A stretch of 48,882 nt of DNA from Prevotella sp. OH937_COT-195 (GTDB taxonomy: Bacteria; Bacteroidota; Bacteroidia; Bacteroidales; Bacteroidaceae), in NCBI RefSeq assembly GCF_003932845.1, contig NZ_RQZH01000021.1, positions 1 to 48,882 on the forward strand. Reading direction: 5' to 3'. Below, piece by piece: positions 38,536-48,414 of the stretch. The notes beneath the pieces were generated by a model. It was given only the letters and a program-made list of their open reading frames with translations, ran no database searches and was not told where the DNA came from. Position 1 is the stretch's first letter. Every line of letters begins with the position of its first letter. Made by a program: the position numbers and the translations under genes.

Positions 38536-38596
38536 TAATGCGAATTTTCAGCAAATCAAATTACAGACAAATTAAAATAGTAAAAATCAATAAGTT

Positions 38597-39352
38597 ATGA
38601 ACGGAACAAAATTACTTACAGGTAAGACCGCGCTTGTTACCGGCGCGGCACGCGGTATTGGCAAGGCCATCGCGTTGAAGTTTGCCGCAGAGGGGGCAAA
38701 CGTTGCATTTACAGACCTTGTTATCGACGAGAACGGCAAGGCAACCGAGGCGGAAATCGCTGCTCTCGGCGTGAAGGTCAAGGGATATGCCAGCAATGCT
38801 GCCGACTTCAGTCAGACCGAAGAAGTGGTAAAACAAGTGAAGGAAGAGTTTGGCAGTATAGACATACTCGTAAACAATGCCGGTATTACCAAAGACGGAC
38901 TTATGATGCGCATGACCGAGCAGCAGTGGGATGCCGTGATAGCGGTAAACCTCAAATCGGCATTCAATTTCATTCATGCATGTGTGCCGGTAATGATGCG
39001 CCAGCGTGGCGGTTCGATAATAAACATGTCGTCGGTCGTAGGTGTTCACGGCAATGCCGGACAGTCTAACTACGCTGCATCGAAAGCAGGACTGATAGCA
39101 CTTGCCAAGAGTATCGGTCAGGAGATGGGACCGAAGGGTATCCGTGCAAACGCCATCGCACCGGGTTTCATTGACACTGCAATGACACAGGCTCTGCCGG
39201 ATGACATACGTAAGGAGTGGATAGGGAAGATTCCATTGCGCCGCGGTGGCAACGTTGAGGACATTGCAAACACCGCGTTATATCTTGCGAGTGATCTTTC
39301 AAGTTATGTAAGCGGTCAGGTAATACAGGTTGATGGTGGAATGAATATGTAA
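38597..39352 (+). CDS. fabG: 3-oxoacyl-[ACP] reductase
   Basis: A 251-residue short-chain dehydrogenase reducing 3-oxoacyl-ACP with NADPH in fatty-acid elongation. It shows TGAARGIG (15-22, nucleotide binding), NNAG (93-96), the catalytic Ser (145-146), YAASK (159-163) and the C-terminal GGMNM. Length and motifs are normal. It is the first host gene next to the prophage. The 61 bases upstream show no consensus promoter, which suggests its native promoter or upstream partner gene was separated by the insertion. Confidence 0.95.
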   Translation: MNGTKLLTGKTALVTGAARGIGKAIALKFAAEGANVAFTDLVIDENGKATEAEIAALGVKVKGYASNAADFSQTEEVVKQVKEEFGSIDILVNNAGITKDGLMMRMTEQQWDAVIAVNLKSAFNFIHACVPVMMRQRGGSIINMSSVVGVHGNAGQSNYAASKAGLIALAKSIGQEMGPKGIRANAIAPGFIDTAMTQALPDDIRKEWIGKIPLRRGGNVEDIANTALYLASDLSSYVSGQVIQVDGGMNM

Positions 39353-39380
39353 GGTTCGCCAATTATCCATAAATGTAAAT

Positions 39381-39437
39381 GTGTCAAAATGTTCAACCAC
39401 CGGTCACCATGTTGACGATGTTTGAACGTTTTGACAC
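39381..39437. other. Inverted repeat between fabG and the pseudouridine synthase gene
   Basis: GTGTCAAAATGTTCAA (39381-39396) and TTGAACGTTTTGACAC (39422-39437) form a 16-bp stem with one wobble around a 25-base loop. This could be a transcription factor operator (paired half-sites GTGTCAAAA) or an mRNA stem. No U-run follows, so it is not a simple terminator. Confidence 0.6.
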
Positions 39438-39455
39438 AAATTATTTGACATTACG

Positions 39456-40127
39456 ATGGAAGTAGTTTACGAAGACAATCATATCATCATCGTCAACAAG
39501 TCGAGTGGCGAGATAGTGCAGGCAGATAAAACGCGCGACCTCCCTTTGTCAGAGATGGTGAAACAGTACATAAAAGAAGTTTATGCAAAACCCGGTGCGG
39601 TGTTTATCGGTGTGGTACATCGGCTTGACCGTCCGGTATTCGGACTTGTGGTATTTGCAAGAACTTCAAAGGCTCTGACACGTCTCAACGGTATGTTCCG
39701 TAACGGTGAGGTGCGCAAGACTTATTGGGCAATAGTTCAGAATCGTCCTGCCGCCGACGAGGGCGAACTCGTGCATTGGATTTATCGTAACGAGTCGCAG
39801 AACAAAAGTTATGCCCTCGACCATGAGGAGTATGCAGCCAAAAAAGCCATATTGCGTTATCGTGTCATCGGCACTTCCGACAACTACACACTCTTAGAGG
39901 TCAATCTCCTCACGGGACGTCATCACCAAATACGCTGTCAGTTGGCTGCCATTGGCTGTCCAATCAAGGGCGATCTGAAATACGGTGCGCGCCGCAGCAA
40001 TCCCGATGCCAGCATCTCGCTGCTTGCCCGTCACATAGAGTTTGTCCATCCTGTTTCGCGTAAACTAATATCCATTGATGCTCCTCTGCCCAAAGATAAT
40101 CTCTGGCAGAGTTTTGCGGGTTTGTAA
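39456..40127 (+). CDS. RluA-family pseudouridine synthase
   Basis: A 223-residue enzyme with the RluA catalytic motif VVHRLDRPVFGLVVFARTSK (HRLDR 55-59, Asp58 catalytic) and the downstream RHHQIRCQLAAIGCPIKGD motif. The N-terminal S4 domain found in larger relatives is missing, so it is a short form that modifies a single rRNA or tRNA site. It follows fabG and is separated by a strong inverted repeat. The exact target cannot be told. Confidence 0.9.
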   Translation: MEVVYEDNHIIIVNKSSGEIVQADKTRDLPLSEMVKQYIKEVYAKPGAVFIGVVHRLDRPVFGLVVFARTSKALTRLNGMFRNGEVRKTYWAIVQNRPAADEGELVHWIYRNESQNKSYALDHEEYAAKKAILRYRVIGTSDNYTLLEVNLLTGRHHQIRCQLAAIGCPIKGDLKYGARRSNPDASISLLARHIEFVHPVSRKLISIDAPLPKDNLWQSFAGL

Positions 40128-40152
40128 GAAGAATCTACGCGTGCGGTATTAA

Positions 40153-40899
40153 TTACTTATTGGAGATTACAAAAGTGTATGCGTTTTCTTGATGGTCAAT
40201 AGCATATATTCGATTGTCTTTTACCTCAATATATTGGCATGCAGATCTAAGCAACACCTTTGAAAGTACTTTGCCGTCTTTTTTCCTTACGAGAAACAGG
40301 TAGTCTTTTTCGTTGGTAAACCCGTATCCGCAGATGATGTAGTCGCCGTAAATTATGAAAATATCATTGCTTGTCAGGTATGGCGTACTCCATAACACCT
40401 CTTTTTTCGTAATGTCAAGACAATAGAGTGACGAGCATGCTCCGTTCAATCCGGACGAATATGAGGGGCATGCGAAATTGTAATATACTCGTCCGTTCTC
40501 GTATCTCAAATCTTGTATTTCGCAGTTGTAGTTGTCGGATACTTCGTTCAGGTCTATCTCGTCGAACATGTCTGCTTTTTCGTTGTACAGCGTCAAGATG
40601 AACGAGTACTCGCTACTCCCCAAACTATTGCGATACATTGCGTAATATCCGAATTCTGTTTCTCCTGTTATTATTTGTTCCATGTTGCACGTCCTCGGCG
40701 TGGGTTTCAGGAATTTTACTTTTATGTCCTCACGCAACCTGTAGAATGTTCCGTTCGGCTTGTTGGAAAATGTAAGTCCCAATGTTTCTTTTGGATTCTT
40801 GTTTTCCGGAATGAATTTAATCAGTTTTAGTTTTTGTGCCATTGCACTTGAAGTAATCAGTGCAAGGAGTACCATCATTATTGATTTCTTAATTTTCAT
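40153..40899 (-). CDS. Secreted beta-propeller-like protein
   Basis: A 248-residue exported protein: MKIKKSIMMVLLALITSSAM then AQ as the signal peptide (cleavage after AMA). The mature part has repeated strands with YCLDITKKEVLWSTPYL, DIFIIYGDYIICGYGF, YLFLVRKKDGKVLSKVLL and IYAIDHQENAYTFVI, resembling the blades of PQQ-type or Kelch-type propellers. About 180 residues would form only part of a propeller. It has its own promoter and no operon partner. The function is unknown. Confidence 0.75.
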   Translation of the reverse strand: MKIKKSIMMVLLALITSSAMAQKLKLIKFIPENKNPKETLGLTFSNKPNGTFYRLREDIKVKFLKPTPRTCNMEQIITGETEFGYYAMYRNSLGSSEYSFILTLYNEKADMFDEIDLNEVSDNYNCEIQDLRYENGRVYYNFACPSYSSGLNGACSSLYCLDITKKEVLWSTPYLTSNDIFIIYGDYIICGYGFTNEKDYLFLVRKKDGKVLSKVLLRSACQYIEVKDNRIYAIDHQENAYTFVISNK

Positions 40900-40980
40900 A
40901 ATTGTTTTTTGTTAATGTTAATAATATGTTGGAAAAGCATTGTACCACCCATTGGTAGTACCAAAATTCCTATTTTTCTG

Positions 40981-41010
40981 CAAAGTTATTGAAAAAAACT
41001 AACATGCAAA
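40981..41010 (-). promoter_or_regulatory. Promoter of the secreted propeller-like gene
   Basis: On the minus strand TAACTTTG (40988-40981) with TTTG at 41010-41007, 18 bp apart. The leader of about 80 bases contains an imperfect palindrome (40941-40962). Confidence 0.6.
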
Positions 41011-41038
41011 ATTTATTTTGGTATTTTGATGTGTTTTA

Positions 41039-41199
41039 TTAAACCCAAATCTGTCATTAGACCGCATTTTCTTAGAATTACTATTGTGCGTTACGCTTCC
41101 CAACTGCTTTAGCCCGCTACGCCTTCGATGAAACGGCTGGACATCTGCTCAACAATCGAACAAAATCGGTTGAGGGTTCTAATGACCGATTTGGGTTAA
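41039..41199. repeat. MITE-like repeat, copy A (161 bp)
   Basis: The ends are inverted repeats of about 22 bp: TTAAACCCAAATCTGTCATT at 41039 and the complement of TCTAATGACCGATTTGGGTT at 41178-41199. The whole is the reverse complement of the 203-bp copy at 48678, less an internal block of about 42 bp. It lies in the 518-base gap between the propeller gene and tamL. The rest of the gap (41200-41417) is AT-rich and I see nothing else in it. Confidence 0.85.
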
Positions 41200-41417
41200 A
41201 ATCGTTTTTAATACTTTATTGTTTGTATTCTGATTGTCGTTTTGTTGTTTCTTACTAAATCAATACAACAAGAAATGTTTGTTATGCCGCTAAACGGATA
41301 ATTACAGATGTTCGTATCTCACGATTTACGGGAAATAATTTACTGTAGATTATCTCATTATGTTCGGTACGGTGATTTCTTTAATTCATATATCTTAATT
41401 CCTATTGAAAACAATGT

Positions 41418-43793
41418 TCAGAAAGGATAACCCACGGCGAAGTTCAGCGACTGCATGTTTCGGAATCCGCGAATGTTGAAATATCCATGATTTCCGGTAT
41501 TATATGGCGAGTGTAGAGCGAATCCCCAATCTATGCGTAGCACGAGAAATTCAAGGTCGTAGCGGAGTCCGAAACCCGTTCCGAGCGCGAGGTCGCGCGG
41601 CAGTTTGTTGAGTTTGAAGCGTTCGTTGTCCATGCTGTCACTGCTGATGTTCCATACATTTCCTGCATCAATGAATAGTGCCCCGTTAAGGCTGCCGAAT
41701 ATGTTGAAACGGTATTCCAGATTTGCGAGTAACTTTATGTCGCCCGTCTGCAGTAGATAATTCAGGTCGCTGTTGTCGGGTATTGTGCGTCCCGGACCAA
41801 CACTCCTTACCGGGAACGCCCGGATACTGTTTGCACCACCAACGAAGAATTGTTCGCTGAACGGCGAGTAAGTGTTGTTGCCGTAACTCCATATTCCTCC
41901 CGCATTGAGATGTGCGACGAGTGAAGTTTTCTCTCCGAAACGCCAACGCTTTACGAAATCGGTGCTAATTTTCAGGAACTGTGCATACGGGTTTTTGAAA
42001 AGTTGTTTGCCTCTCTCCGTCCATTTCCTTCCCGTTAACATGAAACTGAGCGACACAATGTTTCCTGCTTCCGACACGGTCGTTTCCCATGCAATAGGGT
42101 TACGCGTTCCTTTCGGACTGGAATAGGTGTAGGTGTATGTGAGTTTGTTTACGAACTGGTCAGAAAGGGCTTGTGTGAGATACGCACTGTTTCCCACGAT
42201 AGAGTCGAAGAGATGAGTGATTTTGTTTTTGAACTGATAGACTACCGTCAATGGTGACAATCTGTGGGTTGATGTCGGTGTGGATTGCCATTTGTATGTC
42301 AATTCTCCCGAAGCGGTGTGCATGCGGAAATAGTCTGACCGGCTTTCAATGTCAAATCCCAATTTCAGCATTGTTGTCGGTGGCGATACATAATGTTTTC
42401 TTCGCAAGTTCTTCTCGCGCCGCCTTTGGTTAAGTGCTCGTCGCTGACTGTTTAATATGTTGAAAGGTGTCACTATTCGTGGGAATGTGAGTGATGCGTC
42501 AATTCCCACTTTATAAGTGGCCATGTCCGAGTAGTCAACGAGTTTCTTCGTTGTGCGCCATTCGTACAGACCATGCATGTTTATGTCAAATGTCTCTCCT
42601 CCGCGGAATATGTTCCGCTTGGTCAGTCCGAGCACCAATTCCGGCCCCATCCGTCCCGTGGTGCGTCCGTGCATGTTCGTTTCGATGTAGAAATCATATT
42701 TCTTGTCGAATATGCATGATATGTTAAGGTCGAGCGTATCACATGTCTGCAAACTGTCGCGTGGCGTTAACGTGAAATTTACCATGCTGAACAGTCCCGA
42801 AGATGATATTTTGTTCTCTGTTTCGAGTAAGTCATCGTAGCAGAACGTTTGTCCTTTCCGAATGTTGATTTCCCGTCCCACCACAGCCGTCCTTATAGGA
42901 GGTCTGCGCCCGTTGAAATACACCGTAAACTTATTTTTTTTCACAGAGTCGGTCGGAATGTCAGTTACGAAACGTTTAAAAGTAAGTCCGACTCGCCCGA
43001 TATACCATTTGTGCTTTGCTTTCTCGGGAATACCGTCTGCGAGTTGGAAGCGCAACCGCACCTTTCCCGGCATCATCAGAGTGTCTGCCAGATATGATGC
43101 GTAAGAGGGTTGGTAGTAATAATACCCGTTGTTGCGGAACAAATGTGATATTCGTGAGCGTTCCGCATCGAGTGCCGCAACGCTGAATGGTGTTCCGCTG
43201 CGTATTATCGCATCGTCCATGGTTTGCTTTATCAGATTGCTGCTCACTGCCGGGAAACCGGTATATTCAACGGAATCTATCGTATAGAGATGGTTCATCT
43301 CTATATTATAGCGTATTTTACCCTTCTTCGGGTTTCTCTGTGTTATTTCGTCATAGCCCACCTTGCCATGGAAATATCCGTGGTTGTGCAGTACACTCTG
43401 TGCCACTGTGGAGCGAAGTGCGCCGTTTGCATCGCTCATTAGAACCGGTTCTTTCCCGAAAGTTCGTGTTATCCACTTGCCAAACTTACCTTCGGAGCGC
43501 GAGAAAGCGTTCCACACCCACAGACCTATCGGGAACGGTGAGCGAACCGACGAACTCCCGAAGAGTGCACCGTTGGGTTCGCATGCCAATACTGCTTCCA
43601 ATTCTTCCTGCATTGCATCGAAATGCGGACTTGGTTCGTAGTTGGTATAGTTTATTTTGTCAATTCCCACATACAACTGCTCTCCCTCTGTCAGCGCACT
43701 CGTGGTGGAGCATGCCGCCATGATCACTGCGCAACACAGCATTATGGTCGGCAGTGCAAATATCGTTTTGCTATTCCTTTTCTGTCGTTCCAT
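41418..43793 (-). CDS. tamL: TamL, BamA-type outer-membrane lipoprotein partner of TamB
   Basis: A 791-residue Omp85-superfamily protein with a lipoprotein signal (MLCCAVIMAACST, lipobox with Cys28), as in the Bacteroidetes TamL type. POTRA-like repeats follow (IDKINYTNYEP, IDSVEYTGFPAVSSNL, IGRVGLTFKRF). The beta-barrel includes the conserved FVGGANSIRAFPVRSVGPGR (lid-lock region), GDIKLLANLEYRFNIFGSLN, and the end RNMQSLNFAVGYPF. It works with TamB in inserting proteins or lipids into the outer membrane. Its start overlaps the tamB end by 23 bases. Confidence 0.9.
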   Translation of the reverse strand: MERQKRNSKTIFALPTIMLCCAVIMAACSTTSALTEGEQLYVGIDKINYTNYEPSPHFDAMQEELEAVLACEPNGALFGSSSVRSPFPIGLWVWNAFSRSEGKFGKWITRTFGKEPVLMSDANGALRSTVAQSVLHNHGYFHGKVGYDEITQRNPKKGKIRYNIEMNHLYTIDSVEYTGFPAVSSNLIKQTMDDAIIRSGTPFSVAALDAERSRISHLFRNNGYYYYQPSYASYLADTLMMPGKVRLRFQLADGIPEKAKHKWYIGRVGLTFKRFVTDIPTDSVKKNKFTVYFNGRRPPIRTAVVGREINIRKGQTFCYDDLLETENKISSSGLFSMVNFTLTPRDSLQTCDTLDLNISCIFDKKYDFYIETNMHGRTTGRMGPELVLGLTKRNIFRGGETFDINMHGLYEWRTTKKLVDYSDMATYKVGIDASLTFPRIVTPFNILNSQRRALNQRRREKNLRRKHYVSPPTTMLKLGFDIESRSDYFRMHTASGELTYKWQSTPTSTHRLSPLTVVYQFKNKITHLFDSIVGNSAYLTQALSDQFVNKLTYTYTYSSPKGTRNPIAWETTVSEAGNIVSLSFMLTGRKWTERGKQLFKNPYAQFLKISTDFVKRWRFGEKTSLVAHLNAGGIWSYGNNTYSPFSEQFFVGGANSIRAFPVRSVGPGRTIPDNSDLNYLLQTGDIKLLANLEYRFNIFGSLNGALFIDAGNVWNISSDSMDNERFKLNKLPRDLALGTGFGLRYDLEFLVLRIDWGFALHSPYNTGNHGYFNIRGFRNMQSLNFAVGYPF

Positions 43794-46700
43794 TTGCTTT
43801 GTTGTTTATCGTGTCTTGTATTGTGTGCATTTTGTCGAGTTTCATTCTTCCGTCGTCTTTATCATTTCTGAATAATTCCTGAAAATGGTTCACTTTGCGT
43901 CTCCATATAAATCCCACTCCGTATTCGCTGTTTTCGCCTTCCAGCCAGTCGTATGCCCCGTGGTCGTAGAAAAGTTTCAGGTATTTGTTCGAAGTCTGAC
44001 TCATGCGGTACTCGAACGTGACGTTGTCGAAGAATGCCTGATCGCGGTTGTCAAGGTTTGACCCCGTGGATATTTTTCCACCTACAACCACCCGCAGCCG
44101 GTTGTTCCAGAATCTTTTTGCGAAGCGGAAACTGTAATCGGTGTACATGTCTCCCGAGGCATCGAAAGCATTGTCAACTCCGAAACTTATGTCGATTGTG
44201 CGCAGAGCATTGCCTGCAATGTTGTTTATCTCGCTTTGCAGGAACGAACTTAAAGCGTTGTTCATGGACACTCCCGTATTATTTCCTCCCGAGAGATACA
44301 TTCCTGTGGTCAGCATAGCCACTGCCAGTTTTCCCCGTTCCTCTTCGCTCATTATGTTCAGTTCGTCTTGTACCGCCATGTCTTCCGGTGCCGATATTAC
44401 GAACTGCAGTCCCATGTCCTGCATCGTCTTGCTTATCACCACTCCGCATTCAAAATCCACACTACGGTTTTGTTCGCCGTTTGCCACAGTCGATTTTGTA
44501 TGTTCGGTGGCGGTAATGTTTAGTCGCGGATTCATCGGGTCGCCGGTAAACTCAATGTAACTGCCGTCTTTTATGGTAAATGTCTTGAGCGGAATTACCG
44601 GCATCGAGTATTTCATCTCACCATTGTTCAGTGTGTATTTCCCCCTTATACGGAAACTCTCCGAAGGTGTGTAGCGCAGTCGCAGCGAACCGTCTCCCAT
44701 TAAATCTACATAGTTGGAGTGGTCGGCTTTCAGATAGCATACCACCCGTGCCGCGCGGTCGATGTTTATTGTCAGATCCATATCGAATCCCATGGGTACG
44801 TTGTGTTGTACGGCGGTTTGGGTAGTGTCGGCAAAGTCGGTAAAGCGCACGAGTTCTTCAATCCGGTAGTCGGTTGTAATAGGATTGTCTCGCAAGATGT
44901 ATGACATGTCTGTCGTTCCCAGTACATCCATTCTTCCGCGCATTCTAAGATAGTTCAGCGAACCTTCCAGCGACCCTGCGAAGTCAACATTGGCTTTTCC
45001 GAACGCTTCGCTGCGCCGTGTCTCCTTTGAGTTTATTATTTGGAAGTTTCGTGCAGCCATGCCGATGTTCAGTGTAATGTCTCCGAGGTCGGAGAAATCG
45101 ATGTTGCCGTTTACCGACATCGGTGTGCCGTTGGTGGAGTATAGGCTGAAATCTTTGAACTGCACCTTACTCCCGATTACTTTTACCGGCATCGTGTCGA
45201 AGCGCATGTGCATGCCGTAAGGTTCGCTAACGAGGAAAGCGTCGGTTAGTGCCAACGAACCGTCAACCTGCGGTCTGTCCAATTGTCCGCGTATGTCGAG
45301 ACTGCCGTCTGCCACACCTTCGAAGTTCACAATCCTGTCAGGCATCATTCCGTTGAGTATGCTCAGCGGCATCTTCTCCATGTTCAGCACGGCATCAAGG
45401 TATCCTCCGCCCTCCGATTTGTATGTACCACGCACCGTTGCCACCTGTGTCTCGTCGTTGTAAATTATTCCATCTATATAGTGTGAGCCGCCGTCTTTCG
45501 GCATATATACGAACTCGGTTCCGAGGTTTCCTATCGGGCTTCCTTCGTATGTCATCTCTTTCACGTTGATAGTCGTACTTACCGAGATGTCTTCCTCGGT
45601 CTGTATGAAGTGATAGTCGCAGTCTATCGTTCCCGACATGCGTGGCATATATGGCACCACGGCAACGATGTCCTCTATTTTCAGTTTGTTTATTGAGAGT
45701 GTAAGATCCTGAAGTGCATCCGTATTGTTGTCGGTGGAGAACAACTGCACATAAACGCCATCGGCCGAGTTCATTCTCAAGTTTGCAGACAATCTTCGGT
45801 CGTTCCCCATGAATACATAATTGTCTTCATTGACGGCGAAATTCTTGTAGCCGATAACGGGGTTGTCGGTAATCAGGCGCATGCGAATCCCTTCCTCTTC
45901 CATTTCTGCCGTTGCTCCGAGTCTTATTCCCATCACATCGCGATGGTCGTAGTAGCGCAGGCTCAGGGCAAGTCCTTTCTCAACCAAATATCCGTCTATG
46001 AGTGCATTGAATACATATTGCGGATTTTTTTTGTTGTTGCGCACTTGACCATTGAAGCGGAACTGTCCGGCATCCGAATACATTATGAGCCGCACCGTAT
46101 CGAGTTGTACGCTGTCGGCAAGCAATCGGTGGACTTCCATTTTTCCGTTTAGTCCCGTTTGTGGAGACGAAGTGATGTCTGCCTTGGCAGCATCGAACGA
46201 GTAACCGAACATCTGCAGAACTTTGTTCACGAAATTGTCGCTGCCCGATTCGATCATTATGCTTGCCGTGGGGAGTTTCTCCCATAGTGCGGATTGGTCT
46301 ATGACCTTGTCGTCGAGATCTTCCTTTATCTGTGCCACCACATTGTCTGTCTGCCTCATCAGCGTCTTGTATCCTCCGCGTGCATCAATGTTTACAAAGA
46401 AATCGCCGTTGGTTGCCGCGAGGCGTGTGGTATCGTTGTTTGTGAGTAGGTATATGTTGATGTCGTCCGGAAAATATTCTTTACCGCCTTCATGCACAGC
46501 GAGGTCGCTCACAGTGCCTTTTACATCGTACGACCGGTTCATGTCCGTTGTCATGTTGATATGTGTACAGAAACCGGCCGACAGCGGTGTTTCTGCAAGT
46601 TTCAGTCCGTAGAAATCAATGTGCGACATGTCGGCAGTCAGCGTTGCTTTTATCTCTCTTGAGCCGAGTTGTGCATAGAATATGACATCGCCCTTTATAA

Positions 46701-48414
46701 GCGGGTTGTTACTTTTGATATTGGCAAGGGCATGCCCGTTTTGCATAGTTAGTTTTCCACCCATTCCGCTGAGGTCGTAGCCGGAATATCCGAATTTTGT
46801 TATCTCCACGTCGGCTTCTATTCGGGTGTTTGGGGAATATATGTCCGTTCCACCGCCTTTCACTGCAATCTTTCCACTGAACGGTCCGAGTCCTTTTTTA
46901 GGAACGAAATGTCCGAGATTCAGTCCGCGGGTCGTGAGGTTTGCGTTATATGTCATGTTCCCTGCGGTGTTGATGTCGGCATGCCCGGTAATCGTACCTC
47001 CCCCCTCGGTGGCACGGAACTCGGTCTTGTATCTTTTTCTGTCGGCATAGAATTTTCCCGTTATGCCTATTCCGCGTGGAATTTCCATGCCGTCGAGCGT
47101 ACCGGCCGGCAGTGTCGATGTGGCAAAGTCAAGGTTATAGGTACGTGCATCGGCAAACAGATTTGCTCTGATGTTGGCAGGGTCGGAGATATTGTCTATT
47201 GTCCCGTGGGCGTTTATGTGGAAGGCGGTAGGCAGATCGGCGACAAGTCCTGCCAGCACCATGTGTCGCATGTTACCCTTAAGTACCGTTTTCACTTTCA
47301 ACGGCAGTGCCGGCCATTTCCGTCTGAAAGCCTCCGGCATGTCTGCCATGAACAACATGATGTCTTGTTTCCCGATATATCCGTCCGCTGTAAGATGCAT
47401 CTTTCCGGGTATCGTTTCGCTGAAAGTGTTCTTGTCCATTACGAAATGCACTTTCATTTGCGACTCCGAGGTGGTAAGGTTTGCGTTCGGGAGGTGTATT
47501 TTTTCGGCATCGATGCCGAAATGTGATGTGAACTCACGTACATCGAGTCCGCTTTTTTCTTTGAATGAAGACTGTCTTATGTTAATTGCTATCTTCGGCG
47601 AACAGAAATCGAACGAGTCAGCTTCGAGCGTTATGTCCGTCAGTGCGAGATGACTGAAGTCAAGTCCCTTACTGTGCGGTTCGTAGTTGTAGTCAAGTCC
47701 GAATGCGCCACCGTTCCATTTCAGGTGTCTCACGCTGTATTGGCTTCGGTACAAATCGATATGTGCATCTGTTGCCGCCGCCTTTTCGATTGCCACTTTT
47801 ACCGACATCGTGTCGCCGGGCATGTGCAGTGCGAGTCGGCTCTGTTCTATGTGGAGACGGTCTATGTTCACCTTCCATCGGTTGTCGCTTGCCGTGGTGT
47901 CTTCCGGTACGCTGTCGGCAAGTTCGATGTTCAGGTCGGCACCGTCGAGCATTGCGTTATTCACGCGTATTGTTCCCTCGCCGATGTATATGCCGTGACT
48001 TTCGAGGTACAGCCGTTCAAGGCTTCCTCTTATACGTGAGGATTGTATCAGTCCGTCGGTGTTCACCTTCACTCCGTCAAATTGCAAAGCATCAATCTCC
48101 ACGTTCCCCCCGAGCAGCGGCAGCAGCCTCACGTCAACCACAAGTTCGCGTGCATCGGCGATTGTATCTGTCAGGTTGGGTATCGAGTCGTTTGGTTTCT
48201 CAACATGAAGTCCTCCTATCTTGAGATTGAGCGGAAAACTGAGTCCAACACGCTCAATCTTTATGTCCATTCCTGTCTGTTCCGATGCATATCCGGCAAT
48301 TTTCCCGACAGCCCATTCTTGGAACGGTGGGAAGTATATCATTGCGGTAAGAGCCGCAACCGTAATAATAATGGCAAGTATGGTAATGCCTGTCCTCTTT
48401 ATTCTTTTCTTCAT
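43771..48414 (-). CDS. tamB: TamB, translocation and assembly module inner-membrane protein
   Basis: A 1547-residue protein with an N-terminal membrane anchor (ITILAIIITVAALTAMIYF, about 9-27) and a long series of beta repeats typical of AsmA/TamB bridge proteins (for example GGNVEIDALQFDGVKVNTDG). The C-terminal DUF490 region includes IEFTGDPMNPRLNITATEHT and the closing EYGVGFIWRRKVNHFQELF. It spans the periplasm and supports outer-membrane assembly with TamL, encoded immediately downstream. Length is normal for Bacteroidales. Confidence 0.92.
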   Translation of the reverse strand: MKKRIKRTGITILAIIITVAALTAMIYFPPFQEWAVGKIAGYASEQTGMDIKIERVGLSFPLNLKIGGLHVEKPNDSIPNLTDTIADARELVVDVRLLPLLGGNVEIDALQFDGVKVNTDGLIQSSRIRGSLERLYLESHGIYIGEGTIRVNNAMLDGADLNIELADSVPEDTTASDNRWKVNIDRLHIEQSRLALHMPGDTMSVKVAIEKAAATDAHIDLYRSQYSVRHLKWNGGAFGLDYNYEPHSKGLDFSHLALTDITLEADSFDFCSPKIAINIRQSSFKEKSGLDVREFTSHFGIDAEKIHLPNANLTTSESQMKVHFVMDKNTFSETIPGKMHLTADGYIGKQDIMLFMADMPEAFRRKWPALPLKVKTVLKGNMRHMVLAGLVADLPTAFHINAHGTIDNISDPANIRANLFADARTYNLDFATSTLPAGTLDGMEIPRGIGITGKFYADRKRYKTEFRATEGGGTITGHADINTAGNMTYNANLTTRGLNLGHFVPKKGLGPFSGKIAVKGGGTDIYSPNTRIEADVEITKFGYSGYDLSGMGGKLTMQNGHALANIKSNNPLIKGDVIFYAQLGSREIKATLTADMSHIDFYGLKLAETPLSAGFCTHINMTTDMNRSYDVKGTVSDLAVHEGGKEYFPDDINIYLLTNNDTTRLAATNGDFFVNIDARGGYKTLMRQTDNVVAQIKEDLDDKVIDQSALWEKLPTASIMIESGSDNFVNKVLQMFGYSFDAAKADITSSPQTGLNGKMEVHRLLADSVQLDTVRLIMYSDAGQFRFNGQVRNNKKNPQYVFNALIDGYLVEKGLALSLRYYDHRDVMGIRLGATAEMEEEGIRMRLITDNPVIGYKNFAVNEDNYVFMGNDRRLSANLRMNSADGVYVQLFSTDNNTDALQDLTLSINKLKIEDIVAVVPYMPRMSGTIDCDYHFIQTEEDISVSTTINVKEMTYEGSPIGNLGTEFVYMPKDGGSHYIDGIIYNDETQVATVRGTYKSEGGGYLDAVLNMEKMPLSILNGMMPDRIVNFEGVADGSLDIRGQLDRPQVDGSLALTDAFLVSEPYGMHMRFDTMPVKVIGSKVQFKDFSLYSTNGTPMSVNGNIDFSDLGDITLNIGMAARNFQIINSKETRRSEAFGKANVDFAGSLEGSLNYLRMRGRMDVLGTTDMSYILRDNPITTDYRIEELVRFTDFADTTQTAVQHNVPMGFDMDLTINIDRAARVVCYLKADHSNYVDLMGDGSLRLRYTPSESFRIRGKYTLNNGEMKYSMPVIPLKTFTIKDGSYIEFTGDPMNPRLNITATEHTKSTVANGEQNRSVDFECGVVISKTMQDMGLQFVISAPEDMAVQDELNIMSEEERGKLAVAMLTTGMYLSGGNNTGVSMNNALSSFLQSEINNIAGNALRTIDISFGVDNAFDASGDMYTDYSFRFAKRFWNNRLRVVVGGKISTGSNLDNRDQAFFDNVTFEYRMSQTSNKYLKLFYDHGAYDWLEGENSEYGVGFIWRRKVNHFQELFRNDKDDGRMKLDKMHTIQDTINNKANGTTEKE

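Larger units (their letters stand above)
1..38596. mobile_element. Integrated siphovirus prophage (right part; left end outside window)
   Basis: A continuous block of phage genes covers terminase, portal, protease, capsid, head-tail joining, tail, replication and repressor functions, nearly all on the minus strand. The right boundary is placed between the last cargo gene (ends 38535) and host fabG (starts 38597), because everything to the right is ordinary host sequence. The exact attachment site cannot be set: the matching left end is not in the window, and no integrase, transposase or tRNA is seen. The order terS-terL-portal-protease-capsid-tail tube-tape measure is that of HK97-type long-tailed phages. 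Confidence 0.9.

Noticed and set aside
1..38596. Transposable (Mu-like) phage
   Set aside because: No MuA/MuB-type transposase, Mor or Gam genes; packaging and replication genes are of the HK97-like type with own polymerase.
47703..48224. Plus-strand ORF of 173 codons within tamB
   Set aside because: Antisense shadow of the long tamB frame; Arg/Cys-rich with no known fold.
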